Origin: JBQTKD01 sp052389435
GTDB taxonomy: Bacteria; Actinomycetota; Actinomycetes; Sporichthyales; Sporichthyaceae
Direction: 5' to 3'
NCBI GenBank assembly: GCA_052389435.1
Contig: JBQTIB010000168.1
Span: 1 to 33,769 of the forward strand
DNA length: 33,769 nt
Shown one piece after another: positions 7,283 through 13,580 of the stretch. The position numbers and the translations under genes are program-made. Under the pieces are notes generated by a model. That model saw only the letters and a program-made list of their open reading frames with translations, was not told the origin of the DNA and searched no databases. Each line of letters opens with the position of its first letter. Position 1 is the first letter of the stretch.

Positions 7283-8733
7283 TCGCCGGGGTCGAACCGG
7301 CGGGTGGCGAAGGCGAACCGGAAGGTCAGGTCCGGCCACAGCACCGTGTTGCGGCCCTGGGCGTCGAGGTACCAACTCTGACAGCCGGTCTTCCACACGG
7401 TGCGGTCGCTGCGCTTGGCCAGGTCGGCGTTCCACGCGTCCTGCACGTCCGGGCGCACCTCCAGTTCCCGGACCCCGTGCCGCTCCGCGTGCGCGAGCGC
7501 CTGGCCCACCAGGCCGATCTGACGCTCGATCATGTACACCGCGGAGGTGTGGCCGATCCCGGTGTTCGGGCCGAGGAGCAGGAACAGGTTCGGGAAGCCG
7601 GCGACCGTGGTGCCGAGGAAGGCGCGCATTCCTCCGTCGGCCCACGCGTCGGCCAGCGAATGGCCGGCTCGCCCGCGGATGCGCGCGAAGCCGGGGTTGT
7701 CGGTGACGTGGAAGCCGGTGCCGAGGACGAGGATGTCGATCTCGTGCAGGACGCCGTCGCGGGTGCGAACGCCTCGGGGTTCGATGCGTTCGATTCCCTC
7801 GGTCACCAGGGCGACGTTGTCCTGGGCGAGCGCGGGGAAGTAGTCGTTGGAGATCAGGATCCGCTTGCAGCCGAGGGAGTAGCGCGGGGTCAGCTTGTCG
7901 CGGAGCACCGGGTCCTCGACCGCCTTGCGCAGGTGACGCCGCGCGATGCGCTCGACGGGGGAGAGCAGTCGCGGATTCAGCACGAAGCCTGCGGCACGAC
8001 TCTCCAGCAGCGAGTACACCCCCGCCCGGGCGGCCTTCTGCGCCAACGGCACGCGGCGGTACAGCCAGCGCTCGGCCGCCCCGATGCCGCGGTCCGGCCG
8101 GGGCAGCACCCACGGCGGGGTGCGTTGGAAGACGGTGAGCGCCGCGGCCTGCCGCTGCAGGTGGGGTACGAACTGGATCGAGGAGGCGCCGGTGCCGACG
8201 ACGCCGACGCGACGGTCCGTCACGTCGTGCCCGTGGTTCCAACGGGCGGAGTGGAAGACGGTGCCGTCGAAGGTCTCGAGCCCCTCGACGTTCGGCAGTG
8301 CCGGTTCGACGAGGGCGCCCGTGCCGAGGACCAGGAAGCGCGCGGTCAGGTCGCCGCGACCGGTCTGCAGGCGCCACTGCTGGGTCGCCTCGTCCCAGTC
8401 TGCGCCGGTCAGTTCGGTGCCGAAGCGGATGTGCGGCAGGACGCCGGCCTCTCGGGCGCAGGTGCGCAGGTAGTCGAGGATCTCGGGCTGCGCGGAGTAG
8501 GAGCGCGACCAGTCCGGGTTCGGCCGGAAGGAGAAGGAGTACAGGCGAGAGGGCACGTCGCAGGCCGCGCCGGGGTAGGTGTTGTCCCGCCAGGTGCCGC
8601 CGACGTCGTCGCCGCGTTCCAGCACGACGAAGTCGCGGCGGCCGGAGGCGGCCAGGCGGATGGCGGTGCCCAGCCCGGAGAACCCCGTGCCCACGATCGC
8701 CACCGTGGCGTGGCTGGGCAGTGGTGTGGTCAT
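7219..8733 (-). CDS. Flavin monooxygenase, Baeyer-Villiger type
   Basis: A 504-residue FAD/NADPH monooxygenase. An N-terminal FAD-binding Rossmann motif VGTGFSGLG (14-22) is followed by GGTWRDNTYPGAACD. The Baeyer-Villiger fingerprint FxGxxxHxxxW is present as FDGTVFHSARW. A second dinucleotide motif, VGTGASSIQF, binds NADPH, and LGTGFHVTD is the late conserved motif. Length is normal for the class I enzymes that turn ketones into esters or lactones. The start is ATG 8733 with GGGAGG upstream; the open frame runs further but crosses the tetR gene. It diverges from tetR across a 90-base region holding a palindromic operator. Substrate unknown; possibly steroid, terpenoid or alkyl ketones. Confidence 0.92.
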   Translation of the reverse strand: MTTPLPSHATVAIVGTGFSGLGTAIRLAASGRRDFVVLERGDDVGGTWRDNTYPGAACDVPSRLYSFSFRPNPDWSRSYSAQPEILDYLRTCAREAGVLPHIRFGTELTGADWDEATQQWRLQTGRGDLTARFLVLGTGALVEPALPNVEGLETFDGTVFHSARWNHGHDVTDRRVGVVGTGASSIQFVPHLQRQAAALTVFQRTPPWVLPRPDRGIGAAERWLYRRVPLAQKAARAGVYSLLESRAAGFVLNPRLLSPVERIARRHLRKAVEDPVLRDKLTPRYSLGCKRILISNDYFPALAQDNVALVTEGIERIEPRGVRTRDGVLHEIDILVLGTGFHVTDNPGFARIRGRAGHSLADAWADGGMRAFLGTTVAGFPNLFLLLGPNTGIGHTSAVYMIERQIGLVGQALAHAERHGVRELEVRPDVQDAWNADLAKRSDRTVWKTGCQSWYLDAQGRNTVLWPDLTFRFAFATRRFDPGDYRLTGPVREPVEEGELVGAG

Positions 8734-8753
8734 CGTCGCCTCCCGATCCCTCG

Positions 8754-8772
8754 AACTTACCGAGAGTAAGTT
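8754..8772. promoter_or_regulatory. Palindromic operator between monooxygenase and tetR
   Basis: AACTTAC-cgaga-GTAAGTT is a perfect 7-bp inverted repeat with a 5-base spacer, 20 bases upstream of the monooxygenase start. A related half site, GGTAAGGTA, follows at about 8780-8788, nearer tetR. Position and symmetry fit a TetR-family operator controlling both divergent genes. Confidence 0.7.
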
Positions 8773-8823
8773 ATCACCGGTAAGGTAGCTTCGGTAGGGG
8801 CAGTTCCACGTAGGGGAGGCAAG

Positions 8824-9462
8824 GTGACGGAAGCGGTGGCGGAGACCGCCGGACGCCGTCGCATGCCCCGGGCCGAGCGCGAGGCGCTCATGCTCGACGT
8901 CGCCGAGGAGTTGTTCGCCGAGGGATACCAGGCCGCCTCGATGGACGAGATCGCCGCTCGCGTCGGCGTGTCCAAGCCGATGCTGTACCACTACTTCGGC
9001 TCCAAGGAAGGCCTGTTCCTCGCCTGTCTGCGGCGGGCCAGGGACGGCATGTTGGCCGCGATCCTGTCCGGCGCCGAACTCGCGGCGCCCCCGGAACAGC
9101 GGCTCTACACGGCGCTGGTGGCCTGGTTCCGGTTCGTCGACGAGCACCGGACGCTGTGGAAGATCATCGAGGAGTCCGAGCGCGAGTTCAGCGAGGCCAC
9201 CGCGGAGATCGACGCCATTCGCGACGAGCACACCGAGTTGATCGCCGCGCTGCTCGCCGCCGACGTCGCGGCCGGCCACGGGGACCCGATCGAGATCGAG
9301 GTCATGGCCGCGTCGATCAGCGGCATGGGCGAGCGCATCGCGCGCTGGCGCATCCGCCACCCGGGGCTGTCGCCCGAGCAGACCGCCCGCCACCTGATGC
9401 AGCTGCTCTGGCTCGGTCTCGGCAACGTCGGGGAGGGCAGGGTCTGGGAGCCGGGCTCCTAG
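8824..9462 (+). CDS. TetR-family transcriptional regulator
   Basis: A 212-residue repressor-type protein starting with GTG 8824 (AGGGGAGGCAAG just upstream). The N-terminal helix-turn-helix is typical: MLDVAEELFAEGYQAAS, MDEIAARVGVSKPMLYHYF, GSKEGLF at about residues 20-70. The C-terminal helical ligand domain begins near 75 and has an aromatic WFRFVDEHRTLWKII stretch. It diverges from the monooxygenase gene over a palindromic operator, the standard layout for a local repressor released by the enzyme's substrate. That pairing is inferred. Confidence 0.92.
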   Translation: MTEAVAETAGRRRMPRAEREALMLDVAEELFAEGYQAASMDEIAARVGVSKPMLYHYFGSKEGLFLACLRRARDGMLAAILSGAELAAPPEQRLYTALVAWFRFVDEHRTLWKIIEESEREFSEATAEIDAIRDEHTELIAALLAADVAAGHGDPIEIEVMAASISGMGERIARWRIRHPGLSPEQTARHLMQLLWLGLGNVGEGRVWEPGS

Positions 9463-9494
9463 CCGACCCGGCAGCGTCTGGAAGGCTGGCGGCC

Positions 9495-9857
9495 ATGACT
9501 CGCAGCCTTGTCGTGAAGGTCACCGCCGGCGCCGACGCTCCGGAGCGCTGCAGTCAGGCGTTCACCGTCGCTGCGACAGCCGTTGCCTCCGGCGTCGAAG
9601 TGTCCCTGTGGCTCACCGGGGAGTCCTCCTGGTTCGCCCTGCCCGGTCGCGCGGCGGAATTTTCCCTTCCGCACGCCGCCCCGCTGCCCGATCTGCTCGC
9701 GGCACTCCTCGAGGCGGGCCGGGTGACGCTGTGCACGCAGTGCGCCGCCCGCCGCGACATCGGCCCGGACGACGTCCTGCCGGGCATTCGCATCGCCGGC
9801 GCCGCAGTCTTCGTCCAGGAGGCGACCGCGGACAACGCCCAGGCGCTGGTCTACTGA
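9495..9857 (+). CDS. DsrE/DsrF-like sulfur-relay family protein
   Basis: A 120-residue protein starting at ATG 9495, 32 bases after tetR. It resembles the DsrE/DsrF fold: an N-terminal SLVVKVTAGADAPERCSQAF strand and helix, AATAVASGVEVSLWLTGESSWF, then TLCTQCAARRDI with two cysteines where family members carry the active or structural Cys, and VFVQEATADNAQALVY at the end. Such proteins bind or relay sulfur or act as small regulators. It converges on the lmeA-like gene with a 4-base gap. Function here is not established. Confidence 0.75.
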   Translation: MTRSLVVKVTAGADAPERCSQAFTVAATAVASGVEVSLWLTGESSWFALPGRAAEFSLPHAAPLPDLLAALLEAGRVTLCTQCAARRDIGPDDVLPGIRIAGAAVFVQEATADNAQALVY

Positions 9858-9861
9858 GGCA

Positions 9862-10551
9862 CTAGCCCGCCGGGGCCGTGGAGTCCTTCGACGCCAGTTG
9901 CACGTTCCTGCCGGCGAAGGTGAAGCGCACGCCGTCTTCGCCCGGCTGCAGTTCGATGTCCAGATTCCGCGGAACGTCCCGCAGGGGAATCCTGATCTCG
10001 GGCACCAGCGCCGAGCTCGCCGCCCCGCCCACCGAGGTGCTGACGCGTTCCGGCTTGACGATCAGCACGTTGTTCTCGATGCGGGGCCGTCCGGAGGCCT
10101 GGGCGCTGAACTCCCGGCCGCCGACCTTGACCTGCGCGACGATCGCCACGAGGCCGTCGCCCCCGAACGCCACCTGCACGGGCGCCCCGGACTCCTGCGC
10201 CGCCGCGGTCAACGCCGCGTAGGTGATCAGGCCCTCTCCGCGGATCCCCTCGGTGTGGATCCCCGTGCCTCGCCGCTCCACACCGGTCAGCTCGGCATGG
10301 ACCGAGGCGACGTCGATCTTCCCGGCGTCGGCCTCGACGAGGTCGACGACGACGTCGCTGAACTTCTGGCTGATCAGCTCGGGAAGGAAGGGAAAGCCGC
10401 CGAGGTCGACCTCGGGACGCTCGGGCGTGCCGAGGGCGTCCTGCATGCTCCCGGCCGCGACGCGCTCGATCGCCAGCTGCCCACCGCGGTCGGCCACCAG
10501 CGCCAGCACGGCCAGGACCACCAGCACGATGACCAGCCGCTTGCTTCGCAT
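9862..10551 (-). CDS. lmeA: LmeA-like exported phospholipid-binding protein (DUF2993)
   Basis: A 229-residue exported protein with one N-terminal hydrophobic segment (RLVIVLVVLAVLALVADRGG) acting as signal or anchor. The remainder matches the DUF2993 pattern: LGGFPFLPELISQKFSDVVVD, then alternating beta strands and VEIRIPLRDVPRNL-like and GVRFTFAGRNVQL strands near the end. In Mycobacterium, LmeA (Rv0817c) binds phospholipid and supports lipomannan elongation, and it lies next to glnR, as it does here two genes away. It follows the membrane protein gene by 4 bases and is likely cotranscribed with it. The call rests on family resemblance and synteny. Confidence 0.8.
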   Translation of the reverse strand: MRSKRLVIVLVVLAVLALVADRGGQLAIERVAAGSMQDALGTPERPEVDLGGFPFLPELISQKFSDVVVDLVEADAGKIDVASVHAELTGVERRGTGIHTEGIRGEGLITYAALTAAAQESGAPVQVAFGGDGLVAIVAQVKVGGREFSAQASGRPRIENNVLIVKPERVSTSVGGAASSALVPEIRIPLRDVPRNLDIELQPGEDGVRFTFAGRNVQLASKDSTAPAG

Positions 10552-10555
10552 CAGC

Positions 10556-11401
10556 TCATCCCACCAGCAATCGACCGAGGACGTAGGACGTGGGTGCCGC
10601 GAGCAGGATCGGCAGCGCCGAACCCAGCACCAGCACAGCCTCCCCGGAGCGGCGTGCGTCCCGTGCCGCGGCGCGCCGGGCGGCCCGGGCCGCGGCGCGA
10701 CCGCCGGGGGCCGGCGCCGCGGAATCGGCCGGCTCCTTCGCCTCGTGCGCGTCGTAGGCCAGGTAGGCCGCAGCGCGGCGCCCGGCGACGGCGAGCACGC
10801 CGGCTGCCAGCGCCAGGGTCGCGCTGTGCCAGGTCTCGAGGTCGCCGGCGATCTGTCCCGCGACGGTGCCGAGCACGACGGCGGCCGGCACGGCCGCGAG
10901 GTCGGCGACGACCGGCCGAAGGGGAGCGGTCAGCACCGCCGTCGCGGCGCTTGCGGCGAGGATGGTCACCACCGTCAGCGTCTGGCCGTGCGCCGTGGCG
11001 CGCGCCGCGAGGAGCGTCGCGCCCAACAGCGCGCAGGTCAGCGCCGTCAACGTGGCCGTCAACGACGCCGTCACCCGTGCCGTGGCGTCGTAGCGGGCCA
11101 ACTGGGCCAGGATCGCCAAGGCCACCGCCGGGCCGAGCACGCCGGCGAGCGGGGCCACCGTCGGGTCCTCGCCCTCCACGATCATCGCGACGTCGCCGAT
11201 CAGGGCGGCGAGGACGATCAGGGGGACGTTGAACCGCGCGCCGGGCACGTGCAGGACCGCGAACAGGCCGACGGCGAGGAGCGTCTGCGCCGCAAGAACC
11301 GGAAGGAGCAATCCCTCCTGTCCGAGCAGCGACCCGCCGGTGCCGAGAACGCCGGCCGCCGCCGCGGCGAGCGGTCCACGCGGCAGCGCATCGACCTTCA
11401 C
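10556..11401 (-). CDS. Polytopic membrane protein of unknown function
   Basis: About 281 residues from GTG 11401. The frame stays open further, but that part lies opposite the MoaD gene and is not protein-like. Roughly seven to eight hydrophobic helices are visible (LLLPVLAAQTLLAVGLFAVL, NVPLIVLAALIGDVAMIV, VAPLAGVLGPAVALAILAQL and others). They are interrupted near the C-terminus by an Ala/Arg-rich cytoplasmic loop (GGRAAARAARRAAARDARRS), followed by one last helix ending in YVLGRLLVG. No transporter motif is recognised. It is probably in an operon with lmeA, which suggests a cell-envelope role. The start is uncertain because no strong ribosome site is seen. Confidence 0.65.
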   Translation of the reverse strand: MKVDALPRGPLAAAAAGVLGTGGSLLGQEGLLLPVLAAQTLLAVGLFAVLHVPGARFNVPLIVLAALIGDVAMIVEGEDPTVAPLAGVLGPAVALAILAQLARYDATARVTASLTATLTALTCALLGATLLAARATAHGQTLTVVTILAASAATAVLTAPLRPVVADLAAVPAAVVLGTVAGQIAGDLETWHSATLALAAGVLAVAGRRAAAYLAYDAHEAKEPADSAAPAPGGRAAARAARRAAARDARRSGEAVLVLGSALPILLAAPTSYVLGRLLVG

Positions 11402-11504
11402 GGCCGCTGCGCGGCGAGAGGGGATGGAGCCGGCACCCCCGAATCCTGTCAGAGCAGGCCCTCCCGCCCGCGCGAGTCGCGGGGGTACTAGGCAGGATGG
11501 GGCA

Positions 11505-11786
11505 ATGGCGACGGGCACGATCAGGTACTGGGCGGCTGCGCGCGCGGCAGCCGGCGTCGAGAGCGAGCCGTTCGAGGCCGCGACGCTGGCCGAGGCGTTG
11601 GCCGCGGCTGCGGAGCGGCACGGCGGGGACTTGGCGCGCGTGTTGACGGCGTGCTCGTTCCTGATCGACGCCGATCCGGTCGGTACCAGGGACCACTCGA
11701 CGGTGGTGCTGCCCGACGGGGCCACGATCGAGGCCCTGCCGCCGTTTGCGGGCGGTTCGGAAAACGGACTTCGACCGGGAATGTGA
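11505..11786 (+). CDS. MoaD/ThiS-family sulfur carrier with C-terminal extension
   Basis: A 93-residue ubiquitin-like protein starting at ATG 11505 (AGGATGGGG upstream). It shows the MoaD pattern: TIRYWAAARAAAGVESE, an ATLAEALAAAAERHG helix, SFLIDADPV, VVLPDGATIEALPPFAGG. In working carriers the terminal Gly-Gly is the last residue pair because its carboxylate is adenylated and thiocarboxylated. Here nine residues (SENGLRPGM) follow it. The protein would therefore need trimming, or it has another role, or the stop has been displaced. It lies 108 bases upstream of glnR on the same strand and diverges from the membrane protein gene. Confidence 0.85.
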   Translation: MATGTIRYWAAARAAAGVESEPFEAATLAEALAAAAERHGGDLARVLTACSFLIDADPVGTRDHSTVVLPDGATIEALPPFAGGSENGLRPGM

Positions 11787-11879
11787 ACGGGAACTTTCAG
11801 ACGTAGCACGCCTGTCATCGCGAGATACATGTCCGTCACATCGCGTGAGCGATACTGAGACCAGGAACCCCTATGGGAG

Positions 11880-11890
11880 GGAGGTGATCC
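11880..11890 (+). promoter_or_regulatory. Extended Shine-Dalgarno of glnR
   Basis: GGAGGTGATCC is complementary over all 11 bases to the 3' end of bacterial 16S rRNA. The core GGAGG ends ten bases before the ATG at 11895. Most genes in the window have only 4-6 matching bases, so glnR is expected to have an unusually strong or slow-clearing initiation site. Confidence 0.8.
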
Positions 11891-11894
11891 GGCA

Positions 11895-12671
11895 ATGAGC
11901 ACCCTTTTGCTGCTGACCAACGCTGCTCAGCCCTCCACCGAAGTACTTCCCGCGCTGGGTCTGCTGCTGCACCAGGTTCGCCTCGCGCCCGCGGAGGTGT
12001 CCGCGCTCCTGGACACACCGCCGACGGACGCGGTCCTCGTCGACGGCCGCCGGGACCTGCCGCACGTGCGGGGGCTGTGCCGCCTGATCCGCACGACCGG
12101 AATCACCTGCCCGCTCGTCCTGATCGCCACCGAGGGCGGCCTCGCCGCGGTCACGGCGGACTGGGGCGTCGACGACGTCGTGCTGAACACGGCGGGTCCC
12201 GCCGAGGTCGAGGCGCGGCTGCGCCTGGCCATCGGCCGCCTCGCCGCCGCCGGCGCCGACGACGGCCCGGACGAAATCCGCAGCGGGGACCTGGTCATCG
12301 ACGAGGCCACCTACACGGCGAAGGTCCGCAACCGCTTCCTGGACCTCACCTTCAAGGAGTTCGAACTCCTCAAGTTCCTCGCCCAGCACCCCGGTCGCGT
12401 CTTCACCCGCGCCCAACTGCTGCAGGAGGTCTGGGGCTACGACTACTTCGGCGGCACCCGCACCGTCGACGTCCACGTCCGCCGTCTGCGCGCGAAGCTG
12501 GGCAGCGAGCACGAGGCGCTGATCGGCACCGTCCGCAACGTGGGATACCGGTTCGTCGCGAGCGGCTCCGCGGGCGCCCGCGGCGCCACGACCGTGGACG
12601 TCGAGCTGCCCGACGCCGACGGCGAGGAGTCCGAGCCGGCCGACTCGGAGCACCGGCACACCAAGCCGTGA
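11895..12671 (+). CDS. glnR: GlnR, orphan OmpR-type nitrogen regulator
   Basis: A 258-residue response-regulator-like protein very close to actinobacterial GlnR: LLLLTNAAQPSTEVLPALG at the N-terminus, VDGRRDLP with Asp50, and TEGGLAAVTADWGVDDV in an atypical receiver. A winged helix follows (about 135-225) with LDLTFKEFELLKFLAQHPG, RVFTRAQLLQEVWGYDYF, GGTRTVDVHVRRLRAKLG and VRNVGYRF. GlnR controls glutamine synthetase, ammonium and nitrate genes and works without an obvious partner kinase, Asp50 serving dimer stability rather than classical phosphorylation. About 35 residues of acidic tail follow the winged helix. It overlaps mshD by 4 bases (GTGA), so nitrogen control is translationally linked to mycothiol synthesis. 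Synteny matches Rv0818-Rv0819. Confidence 0.95.
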   Translation: MSTLLLLTNAAQPSTEVLPALGLLLHQVRLAPAEVSALLDTPPTDAVLVDGRRDLPHVRGLCRLIRTTGITCPLVLIATEGGLAAVTADWGVDDVVLNTAGPAEVEARLRLAIGRLAAAGADDGPDEIRSGDLVIDEATYTAKVRNRFLDLTFKEFELLKFLAQHPGRVFTRAQLLQEVWGYDYFGGTRTVDVHVRRLRAKLGSEHEALIGTVRNVGYRFVASGSAGARGATTVDVELPDADGEESEPADSEHRHTKP

Positions 12672-13501
12672 GCCCCACCGGGGCACAGCGCGAAGCCATC
12701 GCGGCCCTGGCCGACGCCGCCGGAGCCGTCGACGGCGTCGGGCCCTACTCCGAACAGTCCCGCCTCGCGCTGGCCGGCGGGTTGCCCGCGACGCACCTGC
12801 TGCGCACCGAGGGCGAGGAGGTCCTCGCCTACGCCCAGCTCTGGGTCGACGGCTCCGCCGAACTCGCCGTCCACCCTGACCACCGCCGGCGCGGCCACGG
12901 GCGGGCGCTGCTCGCCCAGGCCCGGGCGGCCGGCGCCGAACGCTTCTGGTCCTACGCGGGACACGCGGCGGTACCGGTGTTGGCCAAGGAGTTCGACCTG
13001 CACCCGGTGCGAGAGCTGTGGCGGATGCGGGCGCCGCTGCCGCTGGACCCGGACCCGCCGCCGGAGCTGCCGGCGGGCGTTGCCGTCCGCACCTTCGAAG
13101 TCGGGCGCGACGAGGAGGCGTGGCTGGCCTGCAACGCGGCCGCGTTCGTCGGCCACGCCGAGCAGGGCCGGCTCACCCGAGCCGAGCTCGACGCCCGCAT
13201 CGCCTCGGACTGGTTCGATCCCGCCGGGTTCTTCCTGGCCGAGCGCGGCGAGGCGTTGGTCGGCTTCCACTGGACCAAGACCCACCCCGACGCGGGGGAG
13301 ATCTACGTTCTCGGCGTCGATCCGGCCGCGCACGGCGGTGGCCTGGGCAAGGCGCTGACCCGGATCGGCCTGCGCCACCTCGCGACCCGGGGATTCGCCA
13401 CCGCGCTGCTCTACGTCGACGCCGCCAACGGCCCCGCCGTGTCCGTCTACCGGCGAATGGGCTTCGAAGTCGAGTCGGCCAGCGTCCTCTACGGCCCCTA
13501 G
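12668..13501 (+). CDS. mshD: Mycothiol synthase MshD (two GNAT domains)
   Basis: A 277-residue acetyltransferase catalysing the last step of mycothiol synthesis, acetylation of Cys-GlcN-Ins with acetyl-CoA. Two GNAT domains are visible. The first carries the CoA-binding pattern AVHPDHRRRGHGRALL (about 70-85); the second, active one carries VLGVDPAAHGGGLGKALT (about 215-232) followed by ALLYVDAANGPAVSVYRRMGF. The GTG start at 12668 overlaps the glnR stop. Length is within the usual range (about 290-315) if slightly short. Its presence supports an actinobacterial origin. Confidence 0.93.
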   Translation: MSPTGAQREAIAALADAAGAVDGVGPYSEQSRLALAGGLPATHLLRTEGEEVLAYAQLWVDGSAELAVHPDHRRRGHGRALLAQARAAGAERFWSYAGHAAVPVLAKEFDLHPVRELWRMRAPLPLDPDPPPELPAGVAVRTFEVGRDEEAWLACNAAAFVGHAEQGRLTRAELDARIASDWFDPAGFFLAERGEALVGFHWTKTHPDAGEIYVLGVDPAAHGGGLGKALTRIGLRHLATRGFATALLYVDAANGPAVSVYRRMGFEVESASVLYGP

Positions 13502-13544
13502 CGGCTCAACTGGGGTGGCCCAGGTCGGCCTACGGCTACCCGCA

Positions 13545-13555
13545 GTTCACCTTCG
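13545..13555 (+). promoter_or_regulatory. Possible single PHO-box unit before ppk
   Basis: GTTCACCTTCG resembles the 11-base unit repeated upstream of pstS and lies 25 bases before the ppk start. Only one unit is present and no neighbouring 11-mer matches, so binding is doubtful. Confidence 0.25.
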
Positions 13556-13580
13556 CGGAGCATCATGGAAGGCCAGTGGC

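Noticed and set aside
11787..11879. GlnR-box-like sequence (GTGAACGGGAAC and following) as autoregulation site
   Set aside because: It matches the a-site/b-site pattern only loosely, and the spacing does not fit.
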